From assembly GCA_004151065.3 (NCBI GenBank), contig NWUY0300135072.1:1-10666 (forward strand): a stretch of DNA of 10,666 nt. Reading direction: 5' to 3'. Each line of letters begins with the position of its first letter. The stretch's first letter is position 1. Shown here one piece after another: positions 1 through 8,318 of this stretch. Source of the DNA: Larix sibirica. Lineage: Eukaryota > Streptophyta > Pinopsida > Pinales > Pinaceae. The notes beneath the pieces were generated by a model, which saw only the letters and a program-made list of their open reading frames with translations, searched no databases and had not been told where the DNA came from. The position numbers and the translations under genes are program-made.

Positions 1-53
1 AATTTTCCAAAACTTAGGAAAAGTTAATTAAATACAATTGGCTTCCAATTAAT

Positions 54-91
54 GTCTTCTGCATGCAAGGACACATGCATGCACAGAAGAC
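54..91. repeat. imperfect inverted repeat (hairpin)
   Basis: The left arm gtcttctgcatgc (54-66) pairs with gcatgc (77-82) plus agaagac (85-91). This gives a 13-bp stem with a two-base bulge (83-84) and a 10-base loop. Both arms contain the CATGCA core of the plant RY element. No transcript evidence is visible, and a chance or MITE-remnant origin is possible. Confidence 0.5.
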
Positions 92-1043
92 CTTCCTCAG
101 TTGTCATAATCTAACAGAATATTGATGTTTTTGTATGGATTCACATTTTAAAATCTAAATAGGAACTTGTGCATCTAAATGCTTATTTTTCCATGACTAT
201 GGCCACATTGTTTAGGAGTACGACACGTAATTTAAAATGTATAGAAACACAGATAATGTTTATAATGCAAGACCAAGGTTGTTTCTAAAGAAAACAAATA
301 AAAAAGAAATACAAAGGCAAAATTACAAGATATAACAATTATGGACATCTAAAAGTGGAAGAGGTGAAGAGTGTTGATAAAGAGATGTTACAAGAAGACA
401 ATGCTAGATAAGAAATGCAATATGTTGATGTGCAATATGGTGCTACTACAAGAACTGCATGGCTAATTAGAATGAAAAACTATTGTAACAAAATAAAGTG
501 TGAAAGGCACAAAAATAGTGTGGGCCTATCTAAAATGCTAATGTCAAACTTTTTGTATGGCCTTCCTATTAAATAAGATCATTATTGAGTTTGAGCTACA
601 TTTTTTTGAATTAGGTACTTTTTAAAACATGGTTTCCCTTCCTAGAGCACTGTATTCTTTCTATCGAATTAAACATTATAGACTATTTTAATGGACATGG
701 TAGCACTTATTATATGGATGTTCTAGCAGTGCTTTTCTATTTTCATTTTTCAAGAGGACAATAAGTTGCTTATAACAATGAAGGTATTGGTGTAAGCATC
801 ATTCAAAAAAATCATGTTCATTCTAGGTTGGTATATTGGTGATCACATGGAGTGCTCGAGTTAGGTTATCTATAATATCCCAATATCTTGGTTGACGACA
901 CATTGACATTTGGAAACTAATTTAGTTAGCAAATACTTTTTGTCGTTGTTGGGCTATTGTTGAATTCAAGAAAATGATTTTTCAATTATTATTATTGAGG
1001 GTTTTAATGTTAGGCTCCTTTTGTTTATTTTATTCTTTTGCAC

Positions 1044-1206
1044 GCGTTTACCAATTGGTTAATTGATTGTGATGCATGTGAAATTCCTAGTTGAACACTA
1101 TTACTCACTAGTACTTTTTTTATTATATCAAATTTTTATGTGTTTACCAATTGGCTAATTGATTATAATGCATATGGAACTCTTAGTTGAACACTATTGA
1201 TCATTC
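1044..1206 (+). repeat. diverged direct repeat, two 67-bp copies
   Basis: Copies at about 1044-1110 and 1140-1206 both contain tttaccaattgg followed by taattgatt, then tgcat and the shared string tagttgaacactatt. They are 96 bp apart and differ at several sites, so the duplication is old. The intervening bases are T-rich. No coding content is seen. Confidence 0.75.
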
Positions 1207-1880
1207 ATCCTACTTTGTTTTAAGAAATATAAATATTGTTTTGTTGTTTGGTTGGGTGTATTCTCTATTTTCTATAAGACATTTCCTAACATGCATATCT
1301 TTAAATATAACAAATTATGTTCTTACATTAAGGTATGCCAGAGTATCATATGATTTGGCATTTTAATATAATAAGGTGATACATATAATGGTTTATAGGA
1401 GTATTGGACATTAAAGCAAGAGAATTTACTTTATTGGATGCACTTGAAAACATTTCATTACATGAAACCTAAATGATTCATCAAGATCTTAACTATCTAT
1501 AATTTGTTTAGATTTAAATTGCATTACAAGTCCCTTTCATCCCACTCTATATAGAATAGTCATTCTTAGAACTCTTGTGCATGTATATACATATGTCGAT
1601 ACAAATTCAGGATTAAAATGCAATATTTTACTTGGTTTGTTTTACTTTAATCCTATGTGAGTGGACTGATCTTATAGTAGCCATTCTTAATGATTTGATG
1701 ATGAGGATTGGCCATGCTCTTATTTTCAAGGAAATAAGTCTATATTTTATTGCAACATCTTCTCGACCTCAATATATAAGTATAAGGATTCAAGGAGTAC
1801 AATTACATTGAATGTTGCATAATCAAATAATGGTGTTCCATTCAATTATCTTAAACGAGAACTCTTTCATATTAAAAAGC

Positions 1881-2058
1881 TCATGATAATTTGTTTGTAA
1901 TGCTAAAGCTCTTTACTTGCTATTATGATCCTCCTCAACCCACCCACCACCATGTCCCTTTGCAATTCAATGTGCGTATGTGTGATTAAAAAATCCCATG
2001 ATAATTTGTTTGTAATACTAAAGCCCCCCACCATGTCACTTTGCAATTCAAAGTGTGT
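1881..2058 (+). repeat. internal duplication nested in copy 1
   Basis: Two related blocks (about 1881-1985 and 1994-2058) each contain catgataatttgtttgtaa, an accatgtc string and ctttgcaattcaa followed by GTG-rich sequence. The same pair is present in copy 2 (about 2565-2665 and 2677-2740). The internal duplication therefore preceded the larger one. Confidence 0.75.
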
Positions 2059-2074
2059 GTGTGTGTGTGTGTGT
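2053..2074 (+). repeat. (GT)11 microsatellite
   Basis: Eleven uninterrupted GT units follow a ctttgcaattcaaa block. The equivalent positions in the other repeat blocks carry only short or interrupted GT tracts, so this array expanded after the duplications. Confidence 0.95.
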
Positions 2075-2120
2075 TCATTCTTTTTGCCCACGTTCGATCT
2101 AAATACTTGCTTACCATTAA

Positions 2121-2486
2121 CCAATAAGAAAAGCATTTGAAGAACAACCTTATCATTGGAAAATATCAACACAACTCACTATAAGCAGAAGGAACATTGT
2201 CTTCGAACAACTAAAAAACAATTGGCACAATGGATGGCTTTACTATGTTCAAAACAAAATATACCATTTATTAACACAAAAAATTCTTATAGAAAATAAC
2301 CTTGATCATATAAAGTATGGTATGGTGGAGCTAAAAAATAGTGCCAATAGAATTGAATCCTCTTGTATAAATATTATTGTAGACACAAGTAGAATAGAAA
2401 GTCTTGTAAATATGTTTATTGGTGTTCCATTCAACTATCTTAAACGAGGCAACTCTTCTATATTTGGAAAATCCAATGATATATAA
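2121..2486 (+). pseudogene. open coding-like relict in copy 1, unknown product
   Basis: From just after a TAA at 2118-2120 the frame stays open for 121 codons until TAA at 2484-2486, with no ATG near its beginning. The translation includes EQPYHWKI near the start and LDHIKYGMVELKNSANRIES in its second half. Copy 2 of the duplication encodes EQPYHWKI and LDHLKYGMVKLKNSA in equivalent places, but is interrupted in between. The last part (after about 2420) reads into the truncated repeat unit and is probably not original. I do not recognise the family. Its place upstream of gag-like sequence suggests the N-terminal part of a retrotransposon gag or an extra element ORF. It could also be a chance open stretch in old repeat DNA. 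Confidence 0.35.
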
Positions 2487-2511
2487 CTCATTTGTAATGC
2501 TGAAGGTTTAT
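2420..2511 (+). repeat. truncated repeat unit between copies
   Basis: This 92-bp stretch begins with ggtgttccattcaactatct like the full units and reaches catttgtaatgctgaag, matching the first about 90 bases of the unit. It then stops where copy 2 begins, so it is a partial third copy. Confidence 0.7.
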
Positions 2512-3059
2512 TGGTGTTCCAATCAACTATCTTAAATGAGGCAACTCTTTCATATTAAACAAGCCTATGATAATTCATTTGTAATGTTGAAGCTCCCCAC
2601 TTACTATTATGACCCTCCAAAACCTACCTACCGTCATGTCACTTTGCAATTCAAAGTGTGTGCGTGGTTTAGAAAAGCTCATGATAATTCGTTTGTAACT
2701 CTAAAGCTTCTCGCTATGTCACTTTGCAATTCAACGTGTGTGTTTGTATGTGTTCATTGTTTCTCATGTTCGATAAAAAAGACTTGCTTACAACTAAGCA
2801 ACATGACAAGCAATTATAGAACAACCTTATCATTGGAAAATATTAACGCAACCCATTGTAAGCATTGTAAGCATAGTAAATGGTTGTACTTTGCTTAAAC
2901 AAAATATACCGTTCAATAACACATGCTAAAAAATAATTGCCTTGATCATCTAAAGTATGGTATGGTAAAGCTAAAAAATAGTGCCATTAGAATTAAACCC
3001 TCTTGGACAAATATTTGTGTAGACACAAGTAGAATAGCAAGTGTTGTAAATATGTTTAT
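2512..3059 (+). repeat. tandem segmental duplication, copy 2
   Basis: The order of blocks is the same as in 1831-2419 but the copy is somewhat shorter. It contains a local triplication-like run of gtaagcat at about 2859-2877. After gtttattggtg the sequence departs from the repeat start and continues into the gag-like region, so copy 2 is likely the original 5' portion of the element and copy 1 the duplicate. Confidence 0.85.
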
Positions 3060-3126
3060 TGGTGGCGTGAAGATTATATACAATACTATTGTAAAAAATA
3101 AGGAAATGTTTGATAAATTTGCTTAG
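2923..3126 (+). pseudogene. relict frame upstream of gag (copy 2 equivalent)
   Basis: A 67-codon open stretch encodes LDHLKYGMVKLKNSA, VDTSRIASVVNMFIG and then KIIYNTIVKNKEMFDKFA before a TAG at 3124-3126. The first part parallels the frame in copy 1. The second part is unique and probably shows the original continuation. Past the stop the same frame still reads LERFLDEARSDEANKQ, which looks coding. I infer the N-terminal part of a decayed retrotransposon polyprotein. The ATG at 2923 is the first available Met in a broken frame and is unlikely to be a real start. The product family is not recognised. Confidence 0.4.
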
Positions 3127-3830
3127 ACAAAAGTGATAGTATTGGAAAGATTCCTTGATGAAGCAAGAAGCGATGAAGCAAATAAGCAATGACATCACTG
3201 GAAGACACTACCTAAGGTAGAACCATTCCCTAGTTTCCACACGGTAGAAGTTGCAAATCCATAATGGCAACTAGAGACGAATGAAAAGTTGTTGTTGAAA
3301 CCATCCTTAAATCTACCTTTAGATTTTTACAATTTGAGCACTAGCTAGAGAGATGAAAGGCTTAAAAAATGGGCTCATCTTTGTAATTTATACAAAAATA
3401 CAGTGATTTTATAGATGATGAAATTGTAGGCACATGGATAACACAATTCAAAGGGATATTAATGTTTTGGATAGTGAATTGCCGCAAATAACCAATGATT
3501 AAACATGGAATATAACTTTTGTTAGGTTTTACAATATCCAAATTACAAATATTGATTCACTTAAGTAGACTGTTGTAGCAGCATTAAAATTACATAAAGA
3601 AATATCTAATGACAATGATCATAAGATGGTAATGGAGTTAAGGCAATTTAAAAAGGGTTTAATGTATTTATCACTAACTATGAAAAATTAGCTTATTAAA
3701 GTGGACATGTCGAGGATGATGCTATCAAACAGAATCTTATAACTAGGATGCTACATCCCATTCTTAAAAAAGTTTTTGTTATGATGAAAAATAAAATTGT
3801 GAAATTTCAAATAAGTCCTTAAGCAATATA

Positions 3831-4238
3831 ATTGAAGTAATTCGAATTTGTATTGAATATTTTTGTATGGACAAGAAATCCATAAAATAGATAATAAATC
3901 TTGTGTTGATTCCAAAGATTACTGATGTTTCTTATATTTATAGATAATAAATCTTGTGTTATTCCCTTATATTTAAAGATTAAGGGAATAAAAAAAGGAG
4001 AAGAACCTTCCAAACAAAAAAGAATTATTAGTTGAGAAAATCATTAGATAAGTATAATAAGAATGCTAAGAAGTATTGGAAGAAATGTTCTTCCTAGGGA
4101 CGAAACAAACTCCAAACAAAAGAAGGTGGGCAAAAATGGTTGCCATCTCTATGGAAAACTTGACTATTTTGCAAAAGTTTGTTTGTAAAAGAAGCCAAAA
4201 GTTGGATATATGCATGTGGATGAGGAATTCAGATAAAC
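3831..4238 (+). repeat. 408-bp block, copy 1 (left of the N)
   Basis: This block is identical to 4240-4647 as far as I can read, apart from g at 3865 versus a at 4274. It contains the C-terminal gag relict including the zinc-knuckle remnant. Inside it, tagataataaatcttgtgtt occurs twice (3889-3908 and 3941-3960), 52 bp apart. Confidence 0.95.
4141..4182 (+). pseudogene. degraded CCHC zinc knuckle of gag
   Basis: The translation CHLYGKLDYFAKVC has the exact spacing of a retroviral-type CX2CX4HX4C knuckle, which binds element RNA. The first and last cysteines are kept. The second cysteine position is Tyr (TAT) and the histidine position is also Tyr (TAT), both one transition from the expected codon. 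A TAA follows two codons later at 4186-4188. An identical copy lies at 4550-4591. Confidence 0.65.
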
Positions 4239-4239
4239 N
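4239..4239. other. single ambiguous base (N) at a contig junction
   Basis: The only N in the window sits exactly between the two 408-bp near-identical blocks. A one-base placeholder between two overlapping ends is the usual trace of a scaffold join in which the overlap was not merged. Confidence 0.9.
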
Positions 4240-4647
4240 ATTGAAGTAATTCGAATTTGTATTGAATATTTTTATATGGACAAGAAATCCATAAAATAGA
4301 TAATAAATCTTGTGTTGATTCCAAAGATTACTGATGTTTCTTATATTTATAGATAATAAATCTTGTGTTATTCCCTTATATTTAAAGATTAAGGGAATAA
4401 AAAAAGGAGAAGAACCTTCCAAACAAAAAAGAATTATTAGTTGAGAAAATCATTAGATAAGTATAATAAGAATGCTAAGAAGTATTGGAAGAAATGTTCT
4501 TCCTAGGGACGAAACAAACTCCAAACAAAAGAAGGTGGGCAAAAATGGTTGCCATCTCTATGGAAAACTTGACTATTTTGCAAAAGTTTGTTTGTAAAAG
4601 AAGCCAAAAGTTGGATATATGCATGTGGATGAGGAATTCAGATAAAC
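4240..4647 (+). repeat. 408-bp block, copy 2 (right of the N)
   Basis: This is the second copy of 3831-4238, with a single substitution (a at 4274). Its knuckle relict is at 4550-4591. After gataaac at 4641-4647 the sequence continues uniquely. Decay elsewhere in the element is heavy, so two copies this similar are unlikely to be an old genomic duplication. Confidence 0.95.
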
Positions 4648-5125
4648 ATGGGATTTATCCCTAGAAAAAATATAAGAATTTGACTATGATGATGGAATTA
4701 ATGAATTATGATAAATATGAGATAGAAGGTCAAATGTAGAGAGATTGGTTGGTAAGAAACATTATGAGAAGTTTGAAAAGAAAAAAAAGAAAAGGTGTTA
4801 GGGAAAGAAAGGAAAGGAAGATTGACATCAACATTACCAAGGAATAAGATGAAAGAATCAATGATTTTCATGGAATAGGGCATGATAGAACCATCACGTG
4901 AGGAGAAGTTATTAAAGGCCGACAACTACAACAAATTTGTTAAGTTATACTAATGCGGGGAATCGAAGGGAAGGAAGCTATCAATGAATGCCACAAAAAT
5001 AATTGAATATGAAGGGATGGATGATCATCAATAGCAACAAGAGAGCAAGAACCTAAGGAAATCCTATTACTTGGTTTCATCATTGTGTAAAACCCTTAGC
5101 TATGAAACTTTGGGGACAAATTTTT
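4648..5125 (+). other. decayed retrotransposon interior, no pol domain
   Basis: The plus strand is A+G-rich and encodes only short Lys/Arg/Glu-rich pieces between stops. No protease DTG/DSG, reverse transcriptase, RNase H or integrase motif is visible. If this belongs to the gag relict to the left and the LTR candidate to the right, nearly all of pol has been lost. The purine bias makes apparent open frames on the minus strand meaningless. Confidence 0.45.
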
Positions 5126-5147
5126 GAAGGGGAATACTATGTAATGA
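5126..5147 (+). promoter_or_regulatory. possible polypurine tract and LTR start
   Basis: The string gaaggggaa (5126-5134), preceded by ggggacaaatttt, resembles the end of a plant LTR-retrotransposon interior and its plus-strand primer. Five bases later tgtaatg (5140) is a plausible TG-initiated LTR start. No second LTR and no CA end is identifiable in the window, so this is tentative. Confidence 0.3.
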
Positions 5148-5327
5148 TTATATTGGGGGCATACATGTGGAAAATGTATATGTGAAGGCTATATTTATGG
5201 GGCAAGTGTTTGTGTGAATGGTATATCACCCATATAGTGGGTAGACATGGGCACCATGTGTGTTATAGTATAGTCATTATTGTAGGCATCAACATATGAT
5301 TTTGATAACATATGTACTTGGGCTCTT

Positions 5328-5580
5328 TGGATGAGGTTTTCTTGATGTATACAGAGCTATTGTATAACTCATCTATATTATCAGTTTGATAGTTGTGCTT
5401 CATGCTCATATTTTGTTTACATTAGTGTATTCTAGTTAATCATGCTATTATGGAGGAGGTTTTCCTAATGTATAAGGAGCTATTATATAACTCATCTCTA
5501 TTATCTATTATCAATGTGGGAGTTGCATTCCATGCTCATCTTTTATTTACATTGGTGTATTTTGGTTCATCATATTATTT
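5328..5580 (+). repeat. diverged tandem duplication of about 125 bp
   Basis: Copy A (5328-5450) and copy B (5451-5580) share, in order, tgga-gaggtttt, atgtata, gagctatt, tataactcatct, attatc, catgctcat, tttacatt and gtgtatt. Substitutions and small indels separate them. They lie about 190 bp inside the candidate LTR, where tandem subrepeats are common, but no function can be assigned. Confidence 0.8.
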
Positions 5581-6494
5581 TGAGTATTGGGATCACAACC
5601 AAAGAAAGAGTAAGGTTTGATTATTGAATCTATGTAGGTACCAAGGGAATTCTTTGAGTATGGATGCTACCCTTGCTATTCCAATTGAGTGCTTGAAGAA
5701 AATGCCTTAATGGTTGATCTCAATGCTCGCCTCTTTCTTCCTCTTGCAATCCTTCTTTGCTTGCACCTTATTTAACAATATTAACTTAGGAAACGCTTGG
5801 CATGCTCTTCTTTTAGTTATGCAAATAGACACCCAACCATCTATTGAGGAGAATATGGTATTTATGTGCACAAATTCCCTTATATAAAATTTCTTAACAA
5901 GTTCTTCAAACATAACAAGTGAGAAGATGGGATTCCCATCATAAAATCATTTCCATGTGATAGAAATGAAGCAACAAGATAAGATGCCATAAAAAAAACT
6001 ATAAAGAAGAGTAATGAGAGTTGTACACCTATACAATCAAGGAAACCAATCAATTAGATGTTCTCAAACACGTGCATAAATGTCACCATGATCAACCATC
6101 AATACATCCACAATTAGTCCTAATAATGGACGCCCATCCAAAATTTTGCCATGCTTTTCTTATATGTTGATTTGTACGAAATGTGACCATAAGAATGCCA
6201 ATCCTTGAGCGAAGAGTGGAATTCTTTGCATTTGCTATGATTAGGATGCCGATATGAGTGCGATGTGGATATGAAGTTTTAGTTATGATTGATTGGAATG
6301 TGCAAGATTTGGTCATTGCATATGTATATGTATAGTAGCATAAAAAAGATGGTGCATTTTGGTTCTTGTAAATCAATAATAGTATAAGTAACATTGTGAC
6401 TCGCATCATTTGGCTATGTAATCTCAAAATATCAAGACGTTAATGTCACTCACATCATCACAAGTTCAAAAGGAATAATAACAACTTGTCCATG
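5581..6494. other. AT-rich DNA with no recognisable gene
   Basis: Two modest minus-strand open stretches (5707-5913 and 6092-6427) have no recognisable domain and no supporting codon pattern. I treat them as chance frames or unidentifiable relict. The right boundary is sharp: at 6495 the 3' tail of the minus-strand LINE begins. Confidence 0.5.
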
Positions 6495-6795
6495 TTTTTT
6501 TGGAAGTAAGAAAACTGTATATTAAATATCTACCAGAGAATTACAATTTATTGCTATCAAAATAGATTCCCATCCCATTGGCCTGCAACTCCAAAAACTC
6601 ATAGCATAACCACCTTATTGCTTTAAGACTCCAAAATTACCCCTCTCTTGAAAAACAAAGCGACATAATTTGAAATGTATGACAAGTTTACAAAATAGAG
6701 AGCCATCCCCAAGCCCATAACAAAATCACGGAACCTAGCTGACATCCGATGGTTCGACCTTTCCAGCATGCGACGCTCCGACAATAGAACCAGCC
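6495..6795 (-). other. LINE 3' untranslated region and short poly(A)
   Basis: On the minus strand the sequence runs through gtagatatttaatatacag and ttttcttacttcc into seven A residues (plus-strand T run 6495-6501). A pyrimidine-rich end followed by A residues fits a plant LINE 3' terminus. A 75-codon open stretch within it (6850-6623) has coding-like pieces such as FVMGLGMALYFVNLSYISNY, but it is out of frame with the segment upstream. It may be a further shifted coding remnant rather than pure UTR. Confidence 0.6.
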
Positions 6796-7590
6796 TTAGC
6801 CACCGGCCTCGGCATGAATGAGATACCCATTCGATTGACAATTGCGTCAATCTTCAAGTGCATGAATTTGGAATCCACGTGGTGGTCCTTCCAGAAGTGC
6901 GTTCCAGAAGCACTCGAGCCAGAAGCCCTTCATAATCTAGTACGTAGACACAACCCACTCGTACAATGTCTGCCTCGACCGGGTGGTACCCGGATCCTGT
7001 CTCCAGTCCTCCAGCGTAGAGAATTCGTCCATGGGCTTGGCCACCTCCAATTCTGCCCAGAGGTCCTTTTCAAACTCTTCAATTTCATCACGGATGGATT
7101 GCGGAATTGAGGCCTTATACAACCGAGCTGCTTGAGCTACCCGCAACTATTCCCTGTTAGTGCGCCTTGAACCCGTACTCACGTCCCCGTTACCATTACC
7201 ATCACCACTCGGTTCCATCATCACAGGCTTCTGGATTTCCAAGTAACCAAAGGTCGAAAACAATGCCACCATAAAAATTACTTCAATCTCCCGTTGAAGC
7301 CACCTATATCCCCGAGTTCTTTCCATAATTTAAGCAATCGGTCTCATGATGTCATTACCTTTACTGCCAATAATGATCTCATAATGTTTCCCTGCCTCCG
7401 CATTCTTACCCTTACTCCAGGCCGGATGGATTCCAATAAGAAGCAACATCCCCTAAGAGCCACACATACGATACGCTCTGGTCCATATCTTCCCATTACT
7501 TCTCATTGCTCCTCCTGTATTCCCCTCGTTATTGCTATCCTGCTTCATAATACCATCCCGGATCCGTATACCTTCAACCCCTTTCCTCAT
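6796..7590 (-). pseudogene. extra decayed reading frame downstream of LINE RNase H
   Basis: A single frame of about 264 codons can be followed from ATG at 7590-7588 to TAA at 6798-6796. It is interrupted by TAG (7455-7453), TAA (7332-7330), TAG (7149-7147), TAG (6939-6937) and TGA (6849-6847). Between the stops it looks coding. There is a hydrophobic segment of about 14 residues (VIFMVALFSTFGYL, 7281-7240), then a Gly/Asn/Asp-rich linker with GDGNGNGD, then an acidic helix-like part with IRDEIEEFEKDLWAELEV, then LEDWRQDPGTTRSRQTLYEW and GFWLECFWNALLEGPPRGFQ. The ATG overlaps the TGA ending the RNase H frame as ATGA. That could be a real stop-start overlap or simply the site of a frameshift in a longer ORF2. 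I do not recognise a family. An extended ORF2 C-terminus is the conservative reading; a separate third ORF is the alternative. Confidence 0.55.
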
Positions 7591-8318
7591 ATTGCCCTTC
7601 CACCCTTCACGTGTCCACGCTCAGACAACAACACGTATACTGGCACGTGCTTTGTCCTCAGCACATTACCACCTGCATCCGGGGAGACAAGGTCATGAGA
7701 AGCCAGGGATTTACATTGCGCAATGAAGTCCTGGTCATCCAGATCCCTTACCTCTCCTTGCTTTAACCTGATACGCTCTTGAACTCTATTAGCTAAAAAA
7801 TCAGCCACCTTGTTTCCTTTGCGTTTAACATGTTTGAAGGAGGGACCCCGTGACTGGTTTAGCGTGGAGGCTAGTAGCTCAAGTCTAAATTCTAATCGCC
7901 AGTGATCCAAAACCTTCGAGACTTGTTGACCATTTTAAACGTGTTCATCCATTTTCAATATAACTTTAGAGTCACCTTCCATGATCACCTGCTCAAAACT
8001 ATTTCTGTTGGCACTGATGATCCCATGCAAGAGACCTTCCAGGTTTGTCGAATTATACGTATATGAACGTATAAAGCCCCAATAGGCCCAAAGAATCTCT
8101 CCCTTATCGTTGCTGAAAACACCCTCAAAACTAGGAGGACTTGGGTTACCTTTGGAAGCCCCATCAAAATTCAATTTGAGGAACCCAATCGAAGGGGCAT
8201 TCAAAACATTCGGGCTATGATTTCCAACCCAGTTTCTCACGACTTTGCCGATAAAACCAAGGGAATAATCAATTCCCCAAGCCTGGGGAATTCTTCTTTC
8301 ACTATTATTAGGTTGCAT
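7587..8318 (-). pseudogene. LINE RNase H domain (RVT_3 type), relict
   Basis: The domain removes RNA from the RNA-DNA hybrid during reverse transcription. The core begins with FDGASKGNP. The four expected acidic positions are all retained: Asp in FDGAS (8165-8163), Glu in NLEGLL (8039-8037), Asp in EGDSK (7973-7971) and Asp in NKVAD (7802-7800). One stop, TAA at 7937-7935, splits it between the third and fourth acidic residues. About 70 residues follow NKVAD before TGA at 7589-7587. The usual Gly-rich turn after GNP is altered to SPPSFEG. The frame is continuous with the zf-RVT-like segment upstream, confirming one ancestral ORF2. Confidence 0.9.

Larger units (their letters stand above)
1..1830. 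other. AT-rich intergenic DNA, no gene recognised
   Basis: No open frame of useful length and no recognisable protein motif appears on either strand. The base composition is strongly A+T biased with many short homopolymer runs, as in old, decayed repeat-derived plant DNA. The only structure I can support is the inverted repeat at 54-91 and the direct-repeat pair at 1044-1206, listed separately. It may be the far 5' part of the LTR-retrotransposon relict to the right, but I found no match here to the candidate LTR start at 5140 and no obvious tRNA primer-binding site. Confidence 0.6.
1831..2419 (+). repeat. tandem segmental duplication, copy 1
   Basis: The unit starts at tggtgttccattcaattat and ends in taaatatgtttatt. 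Shared landmarks with copy 2, in the same order, are catgataatttgtttgtaa, two ctttgcaattcaa blocks each followed by GT-rich sequence, acttgctta, gaacaaccttatcattggaa, aaacaaaatatacc, cttgatcat, aaagtatggtatggt, aaaaaatagtgcca and gtagacacaagtagaata. The copies differ by many substitutions and small indels, so this is not an assembly duplicate. Confidence 0.85.
3195..4240 (+). pseudogene. Ty3/Gypsy-like gag relict (capsid to nucleocapsid)
   Basis: The plus strand shows successive coding-like pieces broken by stops and shifts. About 3202-3375 reads LPKVEPFPSFHTVEVANP and then, past a TAA at 3262-3264, LKPSLNLPLDFYNLSTS. About 3474-3650 includes FVRFYNIQITNIDSLK and MVMELRQFKKG. A further piece reads SGHVEDDAIKQNLITRML and LKKVFVMMKNKI. 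The middle and late pieces resemble the plant retrotransposon gag pattern, in which a short helix-rich segment is followed by EKLAY and a charged segment ending in a hydrophobic helix. A degraded CCHC knuckle lies downstream at 4141. Gag would package the element RNA into cytoplasmic particles. No intact frame remains, so the locus cannot make a functional protein. The superfamily is inferred from motif style; Copia is less likely but not excluded. Confidence 0.55.

Noticed and set aside
1903-2172. Minus-strand frame with repeated Thr-His residues
   Set aside because: The Thr-His run is the translation of the (GT)11 microsatellite and nothing else supports a gene.
1925-2898. Plus-strand ATG frames at 1925-2140 and 2536-2898
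   Set aside because: They run through the GT-rich tandem repeats and give Cys/Val-rich low-complexity peptides with no common frame between duplicate blocks. They are by-products of repeat composition.
3819-4422. Two nearly identical minus-strand frames (3819-4013 and 4066-4422)
   Set aside because: They are antisense shadows of the gag relict, duplicated by the 408-bp block, and the second crosses the N.
4698-4925. Minus-strand Phe/Ser-rich frame
   Set aside because: It is the complement of the purine-rich tract; composition alone explains its openness.
5140-5580. 5' LTR partner in 1-1830
   Set aside because: Reading the left part for tgtaatg followed by matching LTR strings such as the gggcaccatgtgtg segment found no counterpart.
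6092-6427. Minus-strand 111-codon open stretch, and the smaller one at 5707-5913
   Set aside because: No recognisable domain, no neighbouring homologous pieces, and AT-rich codon use like the surrounding non-coding DNA. A very decayed element fragment remains possible.
6814-7110. Plus-strand frame of 98 codons
   Set aside because: It is antisense to the acidic segment of the minus-strand extra frame, and has no motif.
7294-7726. Plus-strand Pro/Ser/Thr-rich frames
   Set aside because: They are antisense to the coding-like minus-strand LINE tail and have no features of their own.
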